Assembly: GCA_025345505.1 (NCBI GenBank)
Contig: JANVCC010000130.1
Location: forward strand, 10,192,641 to 10,256,640
From: Todiramphus chloris collaris
Taxonomy: Eukaryota > Chordata > Aves > Coraciiformes > Alcedinidae
Length of the DNA stretch: 64,000 nucleotides
Direction of reading: 5' to 3'
This document shows, one piece after another, positions 1-13,071 of this stretch. The notes under the pieces were generated by a model. The model was not told the DNA's origin. It saw nothing but the letters and a program-made list of their open reading frames with translations, and did not search any database. A program made the translations under genes and the position numbers. The stretch's first letter is position 1. Each line of letters begins with the position of its first letter.

Positions 1-3000
1 ATGCAGAATATATGGTTTTGAATATTATTTATATACATAAGTAAATTTCTGTCACGCCTCTTCTTCTGATTAAAAAGAAGACTTAGTAGAAGGCTGTCTG
101 CGTTATAATTTGAAAGATGACGATGCTGTTCCTTTTTTACCTTGAAACACCTGTTCCCAAACGTTCTGCAATGCTGAGCATTCCAAACTTTATGTATAGT
201 GGTCACATTTCCTCCTGCAAAACATTTCATTTAGATGTTGGAGCTAGTGAGCACACCTGCTGTGTTTCATTACAGAGTCCTTTCTAACTGCTCTGTAACT
301 GGAGCATCCTGTGGCCCTATATATCCTAATTCTTCAAAACTTTCCAGGCAACTACCTTCAGAAAAGTCAGAAAACATTTCTCTTCCTGGTTCCCCAGCCA
401 GTAAAATAGAAATAATGCTTCCTTTTTCATTATTATTTTTCATGCTTTGTCTGTCCCAGCTGCCTTTTAAACTCTTTGTGAATTACACAGCAACCCACAA
501 GGATGGTGGAAAGCTCTAGTTGGAGGAAGTAGTATCATTGCACCTCAGACCAGGGGCCTGTGTAAACACCTACTTCGATTTGCTCTGGAGAGAAGTGAAG
601 ACAAAAGCTCTCACCGTGTATAAGAAGAGCGTAATGGCAGCTCAGTTTCATAATGGAAGCTTCTAAGAGAGAACATAAAACAAATGACTGATGATAACAA
701 GTCTTTGAACCAAGGCCTCTTGCATAGCATTGCCATTCCTCTAAGCTTATTTCCATCCATTCTTATCTTCTTTTGCCTCCTCTTCAGTTTATCTGCTCCC
801 CCAATTCCTGAAAGGAATTTTGTTATTTCCAGCAAGCTGTAGTTACTAAGTAGATCCCTGGATACGTTTCCCTCCCTGAAGCATTTCTGAACTGTGGAAG
901 GCATGAAGGGAATAGAATTTCCTGAACTACTTCAGGAAATTGTTATCATGTAATTGAGTTAAATTCAAATTACCACTTTTAGCAGAATGATTCCCAGGAG
1001 CAAAAGCCTTCTTCTTAGTTGTGTGGATCATTCACAGCAGTACAAAAACCTTTTCCAACATAGTCAACCAGTGTGTGACTCAGTGCTGGCTTAAAGGGAG
1101 TATCCCTTTCATTTGGTGCCATTTGCAATCTAACTGAATATACATTATCATTCTTTTTCCTTCAAAATCATACTTGATTTTACTACTCTTTGTATTTACC
1201 TCACATCTCTGGATCAAAAGAATATTTCCCAATAGGGAATTAGCTGATCCTCCACAAACACCACAGGACAGGAACATGGGCAAATGGCTGTTTTGGTTAC
1301 AGATGTAGTTACACGGTGCACGTGTGCGAGAGAGAACAGATGCAACAAATGCAGCATGATAAGTGAGGCAGATGGATACATATGATGCATCCACATTAGC
1401 ATCTGGTGTATTTTGAGCATGTCACCAGAATTACCACATTTAAGCATACCAGAGATTTTTAGTAGTTAGGTGATGCCAAAACATAAGTTCTGAGTTGTTC
1501 AAAGGAGAGCATTCCCACAAGCAGGCATCTCCTTAAGGCTGCATTCTTCCAACCATCCAATATGAATGCAGCATAGAGACAGCAGACATTGAGTAGCAGA
1601 AGAGGTTTTCTATGAGAGGACTCCTGATCTTCACCCCAGCTGATCTTTTTTTCCATGGATGTATTTGTCTCAGTGTACTTCTGATAAAATGCAAGTAAAA
1701 CCAAACCTTCATGGTGAGCTTGAAGATTAATAGGTAGCCCTGAAGTGTCACCATGGGAGTTCCCATGGGCCACAGTACTGGGTCAGCCCAGCCATTGCAA
1801 TTGCCCAAGCACTGACTATTTCAAGGCCTATAGGTGCTGCACTACAAGAGAAGTCCAACTCCTGAGCTCAGAGGGAAGCATTCCAGTTGTTCAGGAAGCT
1901 CAAATCTTGAGGTGCAATTTTAAAAACAAAATGTTGCCATTGCTTCAGAAATTTATATTTCTGTGACACTTCTCAGAAAAACTTATTTTTCACAATCTAA
2001 TAATATTTTTATTTCCTGAAATTTCTCAAGCTTCAGTTAGCAAATTGTCAGCTGAGGTTTTGCCTGAAATGGTCTTCTCTACCTTCAAACCAACTCTGAC
2101 CCTATTCAGAGTAAGGTGCCTATAATTGTAATTGGGTAAGTGGGAGAGCAGGAGCTCTTCCCGTCCTAGTCCACATTCTAGTGATAAGGAAAGAGGGAAA
2201 GGTGTAGAACGGAGTGGCTGTATGGGGCCAGACATGCACACAGACACACCCTGGTATATCTGACTGGGTGAACAGTTGAACTTTAGCTCACCAAACAGAG
2301 TTCAGTAATTTATTTCCTTTGCAGAACGGAACAGTGCTCCTGATTCAGGCTCTTCTCTGCCTCCTGAGCTATAAAGCCGTGTCACCCACTCCATTCATGC
2401 TGGATGGCAAGGCCTCTCCTTACTCAGCCATTCAACATGATTGTAGTTGTCAAAACTTCAGGGATATTTAGAATAATGTACTGTGACAAAACGAAATACG
2501 GTATCAGCTGAAGTATCTTTGGCAAGGGAAATTCCACGCTTATCTTTTCATAGTATTTTTAGTCTATGTGCCTCAGAAACTATTTTTGCTACGCACTAGA
2601 AGAGCTGTAACATGTACATTTCTGTCAGCATAACCATAAACATATGAAAGGGTGACATGCTTCCAGTGTGACATCTATAGGTAAAATTAAATTTTGAAGT
2701 GATGTCTATGGTAGGCCATACTGAGGAATCTGAGTATTAATTCTGTGATATATAATTCCATGAGGGAATGAACTAATATATTATTAACAGCAAGACCTAA
2801 AGTAAGACTATAATTACAATGCATTAGTATTTAATCTGAATATATACTTCCTGGGGGAAAAAAAACCCCAACTAACAGAAGAATTGCATTGACTATATGA
2901 AATGTTACATTCATTTTACAATCATAAGCCACAGGAAAGTTTAAAGCTGTACCTTACTGGCTTTGTCCTTAATAAAATTTTAAAACATTGTTTTTTCCAG

Positions 3001-5089
3001 TGGGCAAAGTGAGCAAGAAAAATAAACACCCTGCAACTATCTAAAGGAACGTGTGCCTCTCTGTGATGGATGCTAAGACTGGGTTGTATTTTATGTTAGT
3101 TCAAACAAAGAAACTGGAATGTGATACTGCGTGCAGCCTTTTGGCCAGCAGAGCTGCGGGAGTCCAAAATAATGAGGCCTACGTTTATAATTCCAGCATT
3201 CCATAATTCAGAGTTTGTTCAGTTGTAAAAATAATTATACCCCCAAATTGTAAGTGTTGTTACTTCCCTGGAAATTGGTAGCTTGTTTGGAGCCAGACTT
3301 CAAGCAGGAAGTGTGTGTTTGGCTTTCCAAGGGTTTTTAAATAATTTTTACATTTCATAAATTATTTTCAAGTTGTACTTTGGTTACTACAAAGCACAGA
3401 AAATGTTACTTGAAAGCCAGGAAAACGGTGACTTCCTTTGGTCTGAAGGAAGCAGAAGGTGTGAGGAGCACTGTCTGAGCTTCTGTGGTAGAACAGCAGA
3501 AGGCATTTGGCATTTACCCCTCTGACTGAGCAGCTTCTGGTGGCTTCAGCTTTTTGCTGCTTAGATGCCAGCGGCTTCTCTGGGAAGCTGAGAATCAGCT
3601 GAGCTCTGTGTAATTTTTTCCTCTTCCTTGTCTCACTCTCCTGCTCTGGCAGTGATGGCAGTGGCAGCTGCATTGCAATTCATCCCCTCAGCCTCTCACC
3701 CAGCAGTGGGGCTGAGCTGCTGCTCCAACCTCCCATTTGCTTTCCGTCCTGCCCGCTGTCACAGTTTCGGGCCAGGACAGCCCACTAGACATATAACAGA
3801 TGCTCCCTGTTAACCTCCCTCCCCAGACAAAGGGAATAAGGGAGAGAGACTTAGCAATGAGAAAAGGAAAGTGGAACAGCTTCAATGAAAATGAAAATAA
3901 TAGTAATAAAAATGGAATATATGCAAAATCAGTATCAAACCCAACCCCCCCACCCCCCCCCAGTGGCAATTCCATCACCATCACTACCGATGCTGTGGAG
4001 CACACACTGGGAAAGTCCCAGACTGGGCCCAGCAGCAGACAGGAACTGTGTTCAGGAGCTGGATTCTGGTACTGGATTCAGGAGCACACAGATCAGGATT
4101 GAAGGCAGAATGGACAGAGTACCCCTCAGACACTGGCCATTGAAGAAGAGAGGAAGAAGCCAAAAAAAGAACTGAGCCAAGCCGAGAGAGCTTGACTCTT
4201 GTGATTCCTCAGCTTTACACTGAATATGATGCATATGGGATGGAATCCCTCGGTGGTACAGCCTTTTACTTTCTGCACCCCCCAGTGTGGTACACAAGAT
4301 CCAGCAGTGGCCTTGGTCTGCACACCAGTCCTTGGTACTGACTCTAACCATGGGGTGTTATCACTGCTCGAAGCAGACACTGTCTGTGAGAACAGGCTGC
4401 TGACTTCAGACAGTGCAGTTAGTTAGAAGACCTGAGCTGAAAAGTAAAATCACTGTACAGAGTTAGTTCTGTTCTCACTCAAACCAGGACAGCTGCTAGC
4501 ACCCCTTGAAGCAATTCCACAAGTATATGAATTGCTGTGTGAATTTGGCCCCCTTAACTGTCATTGGTTATCTTTATCTGTTAATATACAAATGTTGCTA
4601 AAACTCTTAGAACACATGTTTGTTAATTGGATCAAGAAGCAGTTTGGTGTAGGTAAGTGCTAAAGGACATTCATGTGCATGGAAATTTTTATACATTTCT
4701 TTCCTTTGATTTTCTGACATAGCTACTGCCCTAAATATTTAAAATATAACCAGTAATGTAATAATGAAGAAAAAAAACCCCAAAAGTCAGTTTGTTTGAC
4801 TGTTTATAAAGGATTAATTCAACTTTCAGATGAAGACTTGAATCAGGTCTTGCCTTATCCATCCAAACACAATGGTCTGTTTTTCTGGAGTATTTATTTT
4901 TGTCTCTGAGTGCACTGAAGTTAAAGTTTTACTTAGCAGAGGCTCAGATTATTTTACAGCTCTGAAGAAAGGAAGCAGTCAACCTGAACTTCAGTATCTT
5001 TATGATTTAGCTGTAAAAGTTTGTCAGAGGGGCACAAGGAAATATCTTTTACTAAATCTCTTCTCACTAATGTATTCCTTCCTGCACAG
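1..5089 (+). other. PKP2: PKP2 intron 7, 3' part (partial)
   Basis: This stretch precedes the first recognisable PKP2 exon, so it is read as the 3' part of the preceding intron. I looked for the preceding exon (in human it ends with the NVTGCLR segment) and did not find it, so it must lie left of the window. The stretch is ordinary AT-rich sequence with a short C-rich run at about 3943-3961. The ORF at 4872-5393 only looks long because it runs through exon 8 into both flanking introns. No other gene or repeat family is recognised here. Confidence 0.7.
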
Positions 5090-5207
5090 AAACATGAGCT
5101 CTGCTGGCCCAGAAGGAAGGAAAAAGATGAGAGAGTGTGACGGCTTGATTGATTCTCTTGTGTATTATATTCAAGGAGCTATTGCAGACCACGAGCCTAA
5201 TGACAAG
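5090..5207 (+). CDS. PKP2: Plakophilin-2, coding exon 8
   Basis: PKP2 is an armadillo-repeat protein of the desmosomal plaque; it links desmoplakin and desmosomal cadherins to intermediate filaments and also occurs in the nucleus. This exon encodes [20 protein letters not shown] and on to HEPNDK, nearly identical to the human armadillo segment that follows TGCLR. The acceptor is a pyrimidine tract ending CCTGCACAG before A-AAC-ATG; the donor is GACAAG|GTATTC. The exon has 118 bases: it enters with two bases of a codon supplied upstream and ends in phase 0, exactly as needed for the next exon. Numbering follows human isoform 2b from memory: the next exons fit known human cDNA boundaries (c.2146 for exon 11, c.2489 for the end of exon 12). 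Confidence 0.93.
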
Positions 5208-6664
5208 GTATTCTTTGAGATGAAATGTCTTTTCATAAAGGAAATTGCTAAAAGAACTTTTTTATTATTTAGAAAAAATGTTCAGAAAAATTGTGATGTA
5301 AGTGCCAAACTTACTCCCAAAGCTTTTAGATCTTCCACCAAAGATGAAAGTCCAATAAGAAGCTTTTTAAAGTATTTTAATTGTGCCATCTAGAAGAATA
5401 TCATACCTTAGCATTGGGAAAACATTTTCAGAATCACCAGAGCTAGAAACTTTTGTCTGTTTTTTAAAAAGTGACACAAAGTCACAGCCTTCAGAGATAC
5501 CGAGACACCTAAAAAGTCAAATAGTAGCTTTTAACTTGTCTGAGGGTGCTAGGTAACTAGAAGCTTTAAAAATTTATCGGATTACTCTCCTGTATATTTA
5601 GTGCTATATACCCCTTAGGAAATGAAAAACCTAAATCTCTTTGGGTAGCAGAGTAATTAAGGAGCTTGCATCATTTGGAATGGATTAATTTCCTGAAGTT
5701 TTTTATAAATTATACTTGTTGTCTTAAGCCAGTAACTACAAGATGTGAACACCTCCAGAAACCAGTTTCTATCATTCTCTTCTTCCCACCATAGACTGCA
5801 CATAGCCCTGAACATTGCTTTGGCTAGATGCTCTTATTTTAGCTGGGTGAAGTTGGCTGAGGAGACTTCACTTATAAGAAGGTTCACTGCAGCCTGTGAA
5901 GCACTTCTAGCATGCCTGCTATAACTTGTGCTAATTGCTGCACATGTATAGCTCTATTTGAGATTAGTTACTTGAGCTTCTCCGTCTCCGTGTCTTAAGT
6001 GCTGTTAGCTTCAGGGAGAATCCAGCACATTACGCTTGTGCCAATAGCTCCCTGCTGCGTTTCATGTTAAAACCACTCATTCATTTTTACTTTAAAAAAG
6101 GGAGGAACTTGTAATAAAGCCATTTGCCATTAGACTCATCACTCAGAAACTGTAGACCTGACCTTAGCCATGTTCTAATTTAAAAAAGCATTCTACCACA
6201 GAAAAGTGCTTCCTCCTTAGGAAAGATACAAAAGTTTTCTTTTGCCAACACTACAGTGAAGTGTGTCAATGATTGCCTTTACTCTTAAGGTCTCAAACAT
6301 TCCTTGGCACACTTCTGGTCTGTGCCAAAATAGCACTCGCCCAAACAATTCCCAGGCACAATTCAGGAATTATAATGTCCCAGGACCACTTCAAACTCAC
6401 ATGCACCCCGCTCCGAATGCAAGCCCTGTGTGCCAGTTGGCCTCAGTGCTCAGCAACATCCCAGGGCATGTTTAATTTATTATTTTAAATGCAGTCTTGT
6501 GGATCTCTGGCACAAACACTAGCTCTCCTGTATGTCGTTAGAAGCTCTGCAGTTAGTTGCTGAAGATCCAAAAATTAAAGCTTTTCCCATGTCTTTACAT
6601 GTCCCTTCAGTGCATGCCAAAGCTTTCAAGATTTCTACTTATTTTTTTGTTGTTGTTATTTTAG
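5208..6664 (+). other. PKP2: PKP2 intron 8
   Basis: A GT-AG intron between the HEPNDK and ATENC exons. It ends in a T-rich tract (TTTTTTTGTTGTTGTTATTTTAG). I see no gene, RNA or recognisable repeat in it; short ORFs at 6263-6488 are chance frames. Confidence 0.85.
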
Positions 6665-6826
6665 GCAACGGAGAACTGTGTGTGCATTCTTCACAACCTT
6701 TCTTACCAGCTAGAGATGGAACTCCCTGAGAGCTATGCACAGAGCATATATATGCAGAGAAGAAATATTCCTAGCAGTGCTAAAACACCAGGCTGTTTTG
6801 GAACACGGAGCAGAAAAGTGAAAGAG
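6665..6826 (+). CDS. PKP2: Plakophilin-2, coding exon 9
   Basis: Fifty-four codons in phase 0, starting [17 protein letters not shown] and ending [12 protein letters not shown]; both segments are highly conserved in plakophilin-2. The segment contains the armadillo helix with LHNLSYQLE and the long loop between repeats ([11 protein letters not shown]). Acceptor TTATTTTAG|GCAACG, donor AAAGAG|GTAAAG. The loop is the least conserved part compared with human, as expected for an insert between armadillo repeats. No stop or indel. Confidence 0.95.
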
Positions 6827-7668
6827 GTAAAGCACATGTTTAGTTAAATCTCATTTTGTTAATCAGTTATAGCAACTTCTGGAGAATAAAGCTGTAATTA
6901 CTTAACAATATGTTATTGATGTATCTGGTAGTGTGACATTTGCTTGCCCACAAAATGCAAATTTATTAATAGCCTTTCCAACACCCATTATCTGGTTCAA
7001 CTGCTGCTGATGTGAAAATGACACAGCAATTCATGTTCAATGTTTCATTAGTTTGAGGAATACTGCCACTCACTGTCATCCCCTCTGATGGATTGAAGTG
7101 GTATTTGTACCGTGTACGGCAGTTGTGCAAGTGTCCCAGCACTGAGTGGGCATTGTGATGGTTTCACCAGCAAAACTAGTACCAGGTCACCTGCCACTTC
7201 CATGATTTTTGGATATCTCAGGACCTCTTCTTTTGATGTAACATGGTACAGATCAAAAATATTCTGACAACTGGGAATTGTTGGAGGAGAAAAGAGTATT
7301 AGGGGAGGGAAAAAGCGAAAGAAAAGAGTTGATGACCCTTCCCCATCTATTGGTTTTGCTGGAATGTATTCTGCCTTCTCCTGTTCCATCCACATACAAC
7401 TCTAGCTGGCCATTTCTGTTTCTCTTTGGCTGACAGGTTCAGTTGCTGACAGATGAGAAGCAGCTTCTCCTGTACTATCTCCTCTTTTTGGATGGAGTGG
7501 CCGGTATAATTAAATATTGAAATTTTATACATTATCTTCTCAATTCACAGCTTGACAATTGGCAAATAATCTGGTCACAGAGAGTTACAAAATGTCTGGT
7601 TTATCTTGTGATGCATTAAGTCATATAAGGTCACTGTTTCTAAAGGCTTGCTCTATTTCTATGTTTAG
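6827..7668 (+). other. PKP2: PKP2 intron 9
   Basis: GT-AG intron with no recognised gene or repeat. The minus-strand ORFs at 7048-7532 are chance frames across it. It ends TTTCTATGTTTAG, followed by AAGCAGCAG, so several NAG acceptors lie in tandem at this junction. Confidence 0.85.
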
Positions 7669-7842
7669 AAGCAGCAGGACATCCCACTACCAGAGGAAAA
7701 GAGCAATCCCAGAGGTGTTGAATCGCTCTGGCATTCCACACTGATTAGGATATATCTCTCCTTAATAGCAAAGAGTACCAGAAACTATACCCAGGAAGCA
7801 TCCCTGGGAGCTCTTCAGAACCTCACAGCTGGCACTGGACCA
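7669..7842 (+). CDS. PKP2: Plakophilin-2, coding exon 10
   Basis: Fifty-eight codons in phase 0: [18 protein letters not shown] then [17 protein letters not shown] and [18 protein letters not shown]. These match the human segment starting QYQDVPMPEEKSNPKGVE. I chose the first AG (TTTAG|AAG) because it gives the same length as human; the following AAG/CAG/CAG could serve as in-frame alternative acceptors. A Trp of the human sequence (GVEWLWHS) is Ser here (TCG), a normal-looking substitution. Donor GGACCA|GTAAGT. Confidence 0.94.
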
Positions 7843-8444
7843 GTAAGTTAGCTTTTTTCTTTTTCTCGTTGGTTAGTTCTTCATATGAATGCCTAGAGTT
7901 TAGGGCTACAGTGCAACATGTCCACTGCACTGAGCTCAAATAACCACTGACGAGTCACTGGCTCACAGACATGATCAAGGAAATTGAAGAACATGTAAGC
8001 GAATGTCATAACCAGCTGTGCAGTTATGTCTTGCTTGGCAAATGTAGTGACTGCTGCTTCTCATTCTGTGTACACCTCCACATGTGGAATTTGCTATTTC
8101 ATTGCACAGTTAAGGATAAGTAGATGTTAAAAGCACCAGAAAAGTGGTTTTGTGGAACATTATCAGTCCCATGGAGAGAGGAAGGCTCTAACACAACTGC
8201 AGATCATTTTGTGGTGAAGAAACTAAAGACCACTGCCTGAGGAACTGACCAAAGAGCACATGGGAGAAAGAGGACTCAAAATTTCTTTCATGTCGCCTTC
8301 CCTTTCTGTTGCAGCTCACATGTAGCTCTGGATTTAAACTATTTTAAACATGCTTAAATTGATGTAGACAACCTGCTGCATTTTTTTTCTATGAGGCTAG
8401 ACATTCATGGAAATGACTCACTATTGCCACATGCCTTATAACAG
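7843..8444 (+). other. PKP2: PKP2 intron 10
   Basis: Short GT-AG intron ending CTTATAACAG. Nothing else recognised. Confidence 0.85.
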
Positions 8445-8598
8445 ATGCCATTTGCGGTGGCCCGGACAGTTGTTCAGAAGGCAAATGGCCTTCCAAGTAT
8501 TCGAGCTATGCTGCACGTAAGCCACCCGACAGTAAAGAAGACAGCAGTCTCACTGCTCAGGAACTTGTCTCGCAACACCTCTCTGCAAAGTGATATAG
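8445..8598 (+). CDS. PKP2: Plakophilin-2, coding exon 11
   Basis: Encodes [20 protein letters not shown], then [20 protein letters not shown] and [10 protein letters not shown]; this is the armadillo repeat that in human begins MPTSVAQTVVQKESGL at residue 716 (cDNA 2146). Length is 154 bases, ending in phase 1 (AGTGATATAG|GTGAGC), identical to the human exon length inferred from its cDNA boundaries. [15 protein letters not shown] is the conserved helix 3 of the repeat. The downstream open frame into the intron is not coding. Confidence 0.95.
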
Positions 8599-10679
8599 GT
8601 GAGCAAAGCTTAGCATTGTGTAAGCTTGTCTCTCGGGCTTTCTTCCTCTGGTCTCTTTACCTTAAGGTTTCCTTCCTTGAAAAAAGAAATGGAAAAAAAA
8701 AAAAAAGTTATCTGAGTTTAGTAGATTTTTAGCTCAGATACTTGCAGTCATTATGCAGGGTTGAAAATATTTTTTGCCTAATAAAGACTCTAACCTTAAG
8801 TTTTCTTTATATCATGCATTCCTCATCAGATACTTCCGTTACTGTTACTTTTAAAAACATATAATGGAAGTAAAATCTACACAGATTTAGTGAGGGAGGT
8901 TTTTTTTCTGCTTTAAATAGGGTAAAGGAAGGCGAGTGCCAAGTTCTATGCTGCCACAGCTATGTAATCCTTTGCAAGAAACCATAGGATGTCTCTAATT
9001 CTTCTAGCAAAGATGGTGTGTTCTTCTTTTAGACACAAAGCTTTGGAAGCTTGCAGCTCATACTGTTTCCCTGCATGAGGGTATTGATAACGTAAGCCAG
9101 AAGATGCTATAGAGAAAATAGTCCAGTCTTTTTAGAGGACCTTATTTATAAAATGTTATAATTATTTTCATATCAGAAACCATTTCTATTCTGAGTATTC
9201 TTATTTCAGTTTAATGTATATTTGCAATGGTTTTCCTACTGATAGGATAAAATGGAGTCACATCATTTGCTGTCCTTTTCTGTGTTCCATGGGGCAGATT
9301 AACTTCCAGAATTCTGTAGAACTGTCTCTGTGCTCTGTTGATCCTTAGAGAACACTCTCTAGTAATGAAAATATTATAACATGTTGTTGGGCTGATTTCA
9401 AAGGGATAACGCATATGGTATTAAAAATTAAAAGTGGTGAATCCCCCAGAAAGAGAGGAATTAAGTTGAGGAGAAGTTGGGACTTACTTATATCAGGAAA
9501 ACTAATTTAGGAAAGAATGTGGGAAAGACAGAACAACATGAAGCTTTTGAGAAAGATGCTTCTTGAATATGAATATGAATAAAAAAAAAAAGCAAAATGA
9601 ACTCTTGATATCAAATTGAGATAAATTTCATATAAAACATCTCTAAAAGTAAAAAAGGATTGGAAAGCAGCAGAAAATTTCCTATTTACCTGAAAAAAAC
9701 CCACATTTATTCTGGACTGACATTTTCAAGATACTCCAGATGTACTTGCTGAAAATCACCTTCTTTGATTTACCAAGGGAGGAAAAAAAATGGACTATCA
9801 CATCTGCTTTGACTGATACTTAGCATAGCAGGTGGTTCATTCAGTTTTAAAGGTCCTTTTCTAAATGGCATGTAGTTTAATCTCAATATGCATGAATCTT
9901 GTTGCACACCCATCTGGAGGAATGAACAGAACTTGGGGAGAGCTCTGTCCAAGTGAAGCACTGGATGAGGAGGGGAGAATGACTCAAAATGCCCTGAGCT
10001 ATTGCTCAGTGCTCCTTCTTACAGTGGGAGCATCTGGCTACAAGCTCTTGCTAAGTGCTTGAATTTCCAGTCACAGCACAGATCCATGGCATACAGTAGG
10101 ACTCAGCTGCTGTCCAGAGCTGTTGCTTGCTGTTTGGTTGTGCTGGTAGGGTCACATCCAGTGTGATGAGTGGTGGTGTGTTTGTGATGAGGTGTTCCCC
10201 AGGTAAGGATGGACTTCAGAAAATTACATTCTTCAGAAAATAATTAGCTTACACACTGACTCAGAAGGTTGAGTGTGTGAATCTGCTTATAGCTGACCAC
10301 TGACAAGTGCAGCACTACCAGTTGTGCTCTAGTCACACTTCCTCAGTTTGCTGTATATCACTGTACCTGTGATTACCTACCGGACACACAGAGCTCCTTG
10401 GAAAGTGGCAGCCTGCTGCTAGCACATGCCTAGTGACCTTGGTACAGTACATGAGATGCTAATGAATTGTTTATGAGGCAGAATACACACTGTCCAATTT
10501 AATGTGGATGCAGCTTAAGCTAAACTGTGCAGATGTATTGTGGGTATGAAACCAGGACTCTGTTGTGGGAGCGGACAGCACCCAGATAGGTGATAAGGGG
10601 AGGAATAAGGTCTTGTAGGACCCCTAGATAAATCTGCATCTGTTAGTAATGGAATTGCTTGTCTCTCTTCAACTTGTAG
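8599..10679 (+). other. PKP2: PKP2 intron 11
   Basis: The longest internal PKP2 intron in the window. AT-rich, with short A runs (8694-8706, 9581-9590, 9783-9789). ORFs on both strands at 9211-10062 show no recognisable protein. It ends CTCTTCAACTTGTAG. Confidence 0.85.
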
Positions 10680-10869
10680 CTAGAGAAGTATTGCCTGATC
10701 TAGTCTCAATACTTCCCGAATCTGTCCCGGTGTCTGATATTGTCTGTGAAACCACAGCGTCCATCTGCTACACCTTGTACAATTTGACACAGAGCAATTC
10801 ACACAATGCACGGCTTCTCCTGACTGCTGATGGTCTACCGAAGATTATTTCCATCAGCATGAAGGACAG
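10680..10869 (+). CDS. PKP2: Plakophilin-2, coding exon 12
   Basis: Encodes (A)REVLPDLVSILPESVPVSDI, then TTASICYTLYNLTQSNSHNA and RLLLTADGLPKIISISMKD. Matches the human segment [20 protein letters not shown]. The exon is 190 bases, entering in phase 1 and leaving in phase 2 (GACAG|GTAAGA), the same as human. This is part of the C-terminal armadillo repeats. A conservative difference is YNLTQ for human NNIIQ. No lesions. Confidence 0.95.
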
Positions 10870-11532
10870 GTAAGATGGCTGAGAAGCCTTCTCCTCTCCC
10901 TCCTCCTTTCCCTGGCTAAATAAGAAATTGCGTTTTATAGAACTTGTAGCAACGTACTTAAAAATCGTTTACGAAGTGGCATTTTAGAGAACAGATTTGA
11001 AATTCTGTTAATCATTCTTTACTATGTAATCACATACAACCAATAGTTACTCAAAAGATAATTAATGCTTTATGAATATGAATAAAATCTGTTTGGCTTC
11101 CTCTCTTTTTACAAAATGAAAGAGGAAATTCATCCCAGTAAAGCAGGTCTCATGAGGCTCTGAATAGTTTCAATCCTAACCAGAGATTTTACCTGCTGGA
11201 GAGATCCTTTTGAACTCTTGTTACGCTGAGGTGTATTTTTCTCAACTGAAAGTGAATAGTGTGATAGTTGCTCTAAGATGAAGGCTATAAAGTACTTCAT
11301 TTCTTACTGATTTTGAGGAATGAGTGAAGCAGGGAGTCATGTTTCATTTGTTTCAGTAGTCCTGACAGCACGAAACATGCTAGAATACCTAAAGAGCAGT
11401 AAAACAGCATTCAGAAGGAAAGAGAGACAGAACAAAATGCTAGGAGGTTAGGTTTGATGAAGTCTGGACATGCACTGTGATTATGAAGTGGGAATTTAAA
11501 CATGTTTTATCGTTCTTTTTGCAAAATTGCAG
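10870..11532 (+). other. PKP2: PKP2 intron 12
   Basis: GT-AG intron ending GTTCTTTTTGCAAAATTGCAG. No other element recognised. Confidence 0.85.
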
Positions 11533-11620
11533 TAACATGTTCAGCAAAGCTAGTAGGGCTGCTTCAGTCCTTCTCTACTCCTTGTGGTCACATACTGATC
11601 TCCACAGCGCTTACAAAAAG
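11533..11620 (+). CDS. PKP2: Plakophilin-2, coding exon 13
   Basis: Eighty-eight bases completing a Ser codon (AG|T), then [20 protein letters not shown] and TDLHSAYKK. This is the final armadillo helix pair; human has [20 protein letters not shown]. It ends in phase 0 at AAAAAG|GTAAGA. The motif KAS+[10 protein letters not shown] is diagnostic for plakophilin-2. Confidence 0.95.
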
Positions 11621-13002
11621 GTAAGATCTGGATTAGAGAAAATACATCTAACGGGTCCTTTCGGACCTACAACCTTCTCATTTGTTCTCCGGGGCCCTTA
11701 GCACTTCTGCACTGTCAAGAGGTAACCCATGATAGGATTTCAAGTGGTCTCTGAATTTGGCGTTTTCCTTACTTGCACATAATCCTGCACAAATAATTCA
11801 TGCCCTTCATTTTTATTTAACTGTGCTCATATTCTTCCCTTATGTGGTTTTATATCCACTGGCAAAGTTTGTGAACACCGTTGCTGCTGCCTGCCAGATG
11901 GTGAGAAGTTATATTCAGTAGGTATCCATCCACCACTGACTGAAACAAGCTGACACAGAGGGACTGAATTGCCAGCAAAGCAAAGGCAGGGTGAGGCAGC
12001 TTCCTGCTTTAAAGCCAGCTAAGGCCCGGGGAAGGTATTAGCAAATGTTTACTGCCACAGTCAAAACCAAACAAAAAAGGACCAGGCAACAGACCAGTTT
12101 CAACCTGCATTTCAGACTGTTTTCATTCCTTCTTTCCTTGATGTTCAGAATTCCTATCACCTAAAATTCCCTATAATCTAAAACTAGGCCATTTTTTTTA
12201 AGCTCTAGCCTCTAGCATTTATTAGTCAGCTTGTTTCTTCTTGTAGATTTTTTTGTTGAAATGTGCTCAGGAAAAGTTACTTACTGTAGTATCCTTTGAC
12301 AATCTGCAGTATACTGCCCCACAAACCAGAAATCTGCATTCAGGACTAAGGATGCTACACCCATACAAACTCTAAGTGGGCTTTATTGCCTCTGGTTTTT
12401 TGCAATTACATTTCTGACTTCACTGTACAGCAATATCCCTGATGGCATGAATTTTTTGAAGTACTGGTACTGTTCTGGTACTTTGGATATGCCTATAACA
12501 TGCATTTGTCATCTCCGAGTTTCAAAAAACACTGACTATTTGCTGTTCCTGTGCAAACTGGATCACCTAGACATAACAGGTATGGCACTGAAAACTGCAG
12601 GGCACCTGATGCTGGTACATTTTAGAAAAGTCAGTCTAATAAGCAACACAAATCACTGATAAAATCCCGAGTAATTTTGGCATTGTCCTGCACTCTCTGT
12701 TCAGATAAGGTTAATCTCATCTGACATTAGTCATCCAGGAATTAGGAGTCTGTAGAACTGAGCTATAAGAATAGGCTTCCCATACAATCAGCGGAGAGAG
12801 TTAAGCAACTCCAGTGATTCATCTCACCTATCTTACAGTCTCTGAGTCACTCCTGGGAGATGCCTGTTCTGTCTCCATTGACTGTGCAGGACCCTGCCTA
12901 GACCCCTACTGTGGCTCCATATCCAGCATTTAGGCAGACGAGCCCACCCCTTGCAGAATCAGCACTGAAGATAATGAATTCTTTTTTTCTTTCATTCCAA
13001 AG
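11621..13002 (+). other. PKP2: PKP2 intron 13
   Basis: GT-AG intron ending CTTTTTTTCTTTCATTCCAAAG. The ORF at 12447-12659 has no recognised similarity. Nothing else seen. Confidence 0.85.
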
Positions 13003-13071
13003 GCTGACTTTAAGAAGGCAGACTTCGTCAATACCCGGACTACAAAAGCCTATAACTCGCTAAAAGATTGA
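13003..13071 (+). CDS. PKP2: Plakophilin-2, last coding exon (14) with stop
   Basis: Encodes ADFKKADFVNTRTTKAYNSL then KD and a TGA stop at 13069-13071. Human ends [22 protein letters not shown], so the C-terminus is complete and the same length. This short basic tail lies after the armadillo domain. Confidence 0.95.
   Translation, partial: ADFKKADFVNTRTTKAYNSLKD

Noticed and set aside
4872..5393. 173-codon ORF taken as a single exon.
   Set aside because: Only 5090-5207 is PKP2 exon 8; the flanks are intron read through by chance, shown by the acceptor at 5089 and the donor at 5208.
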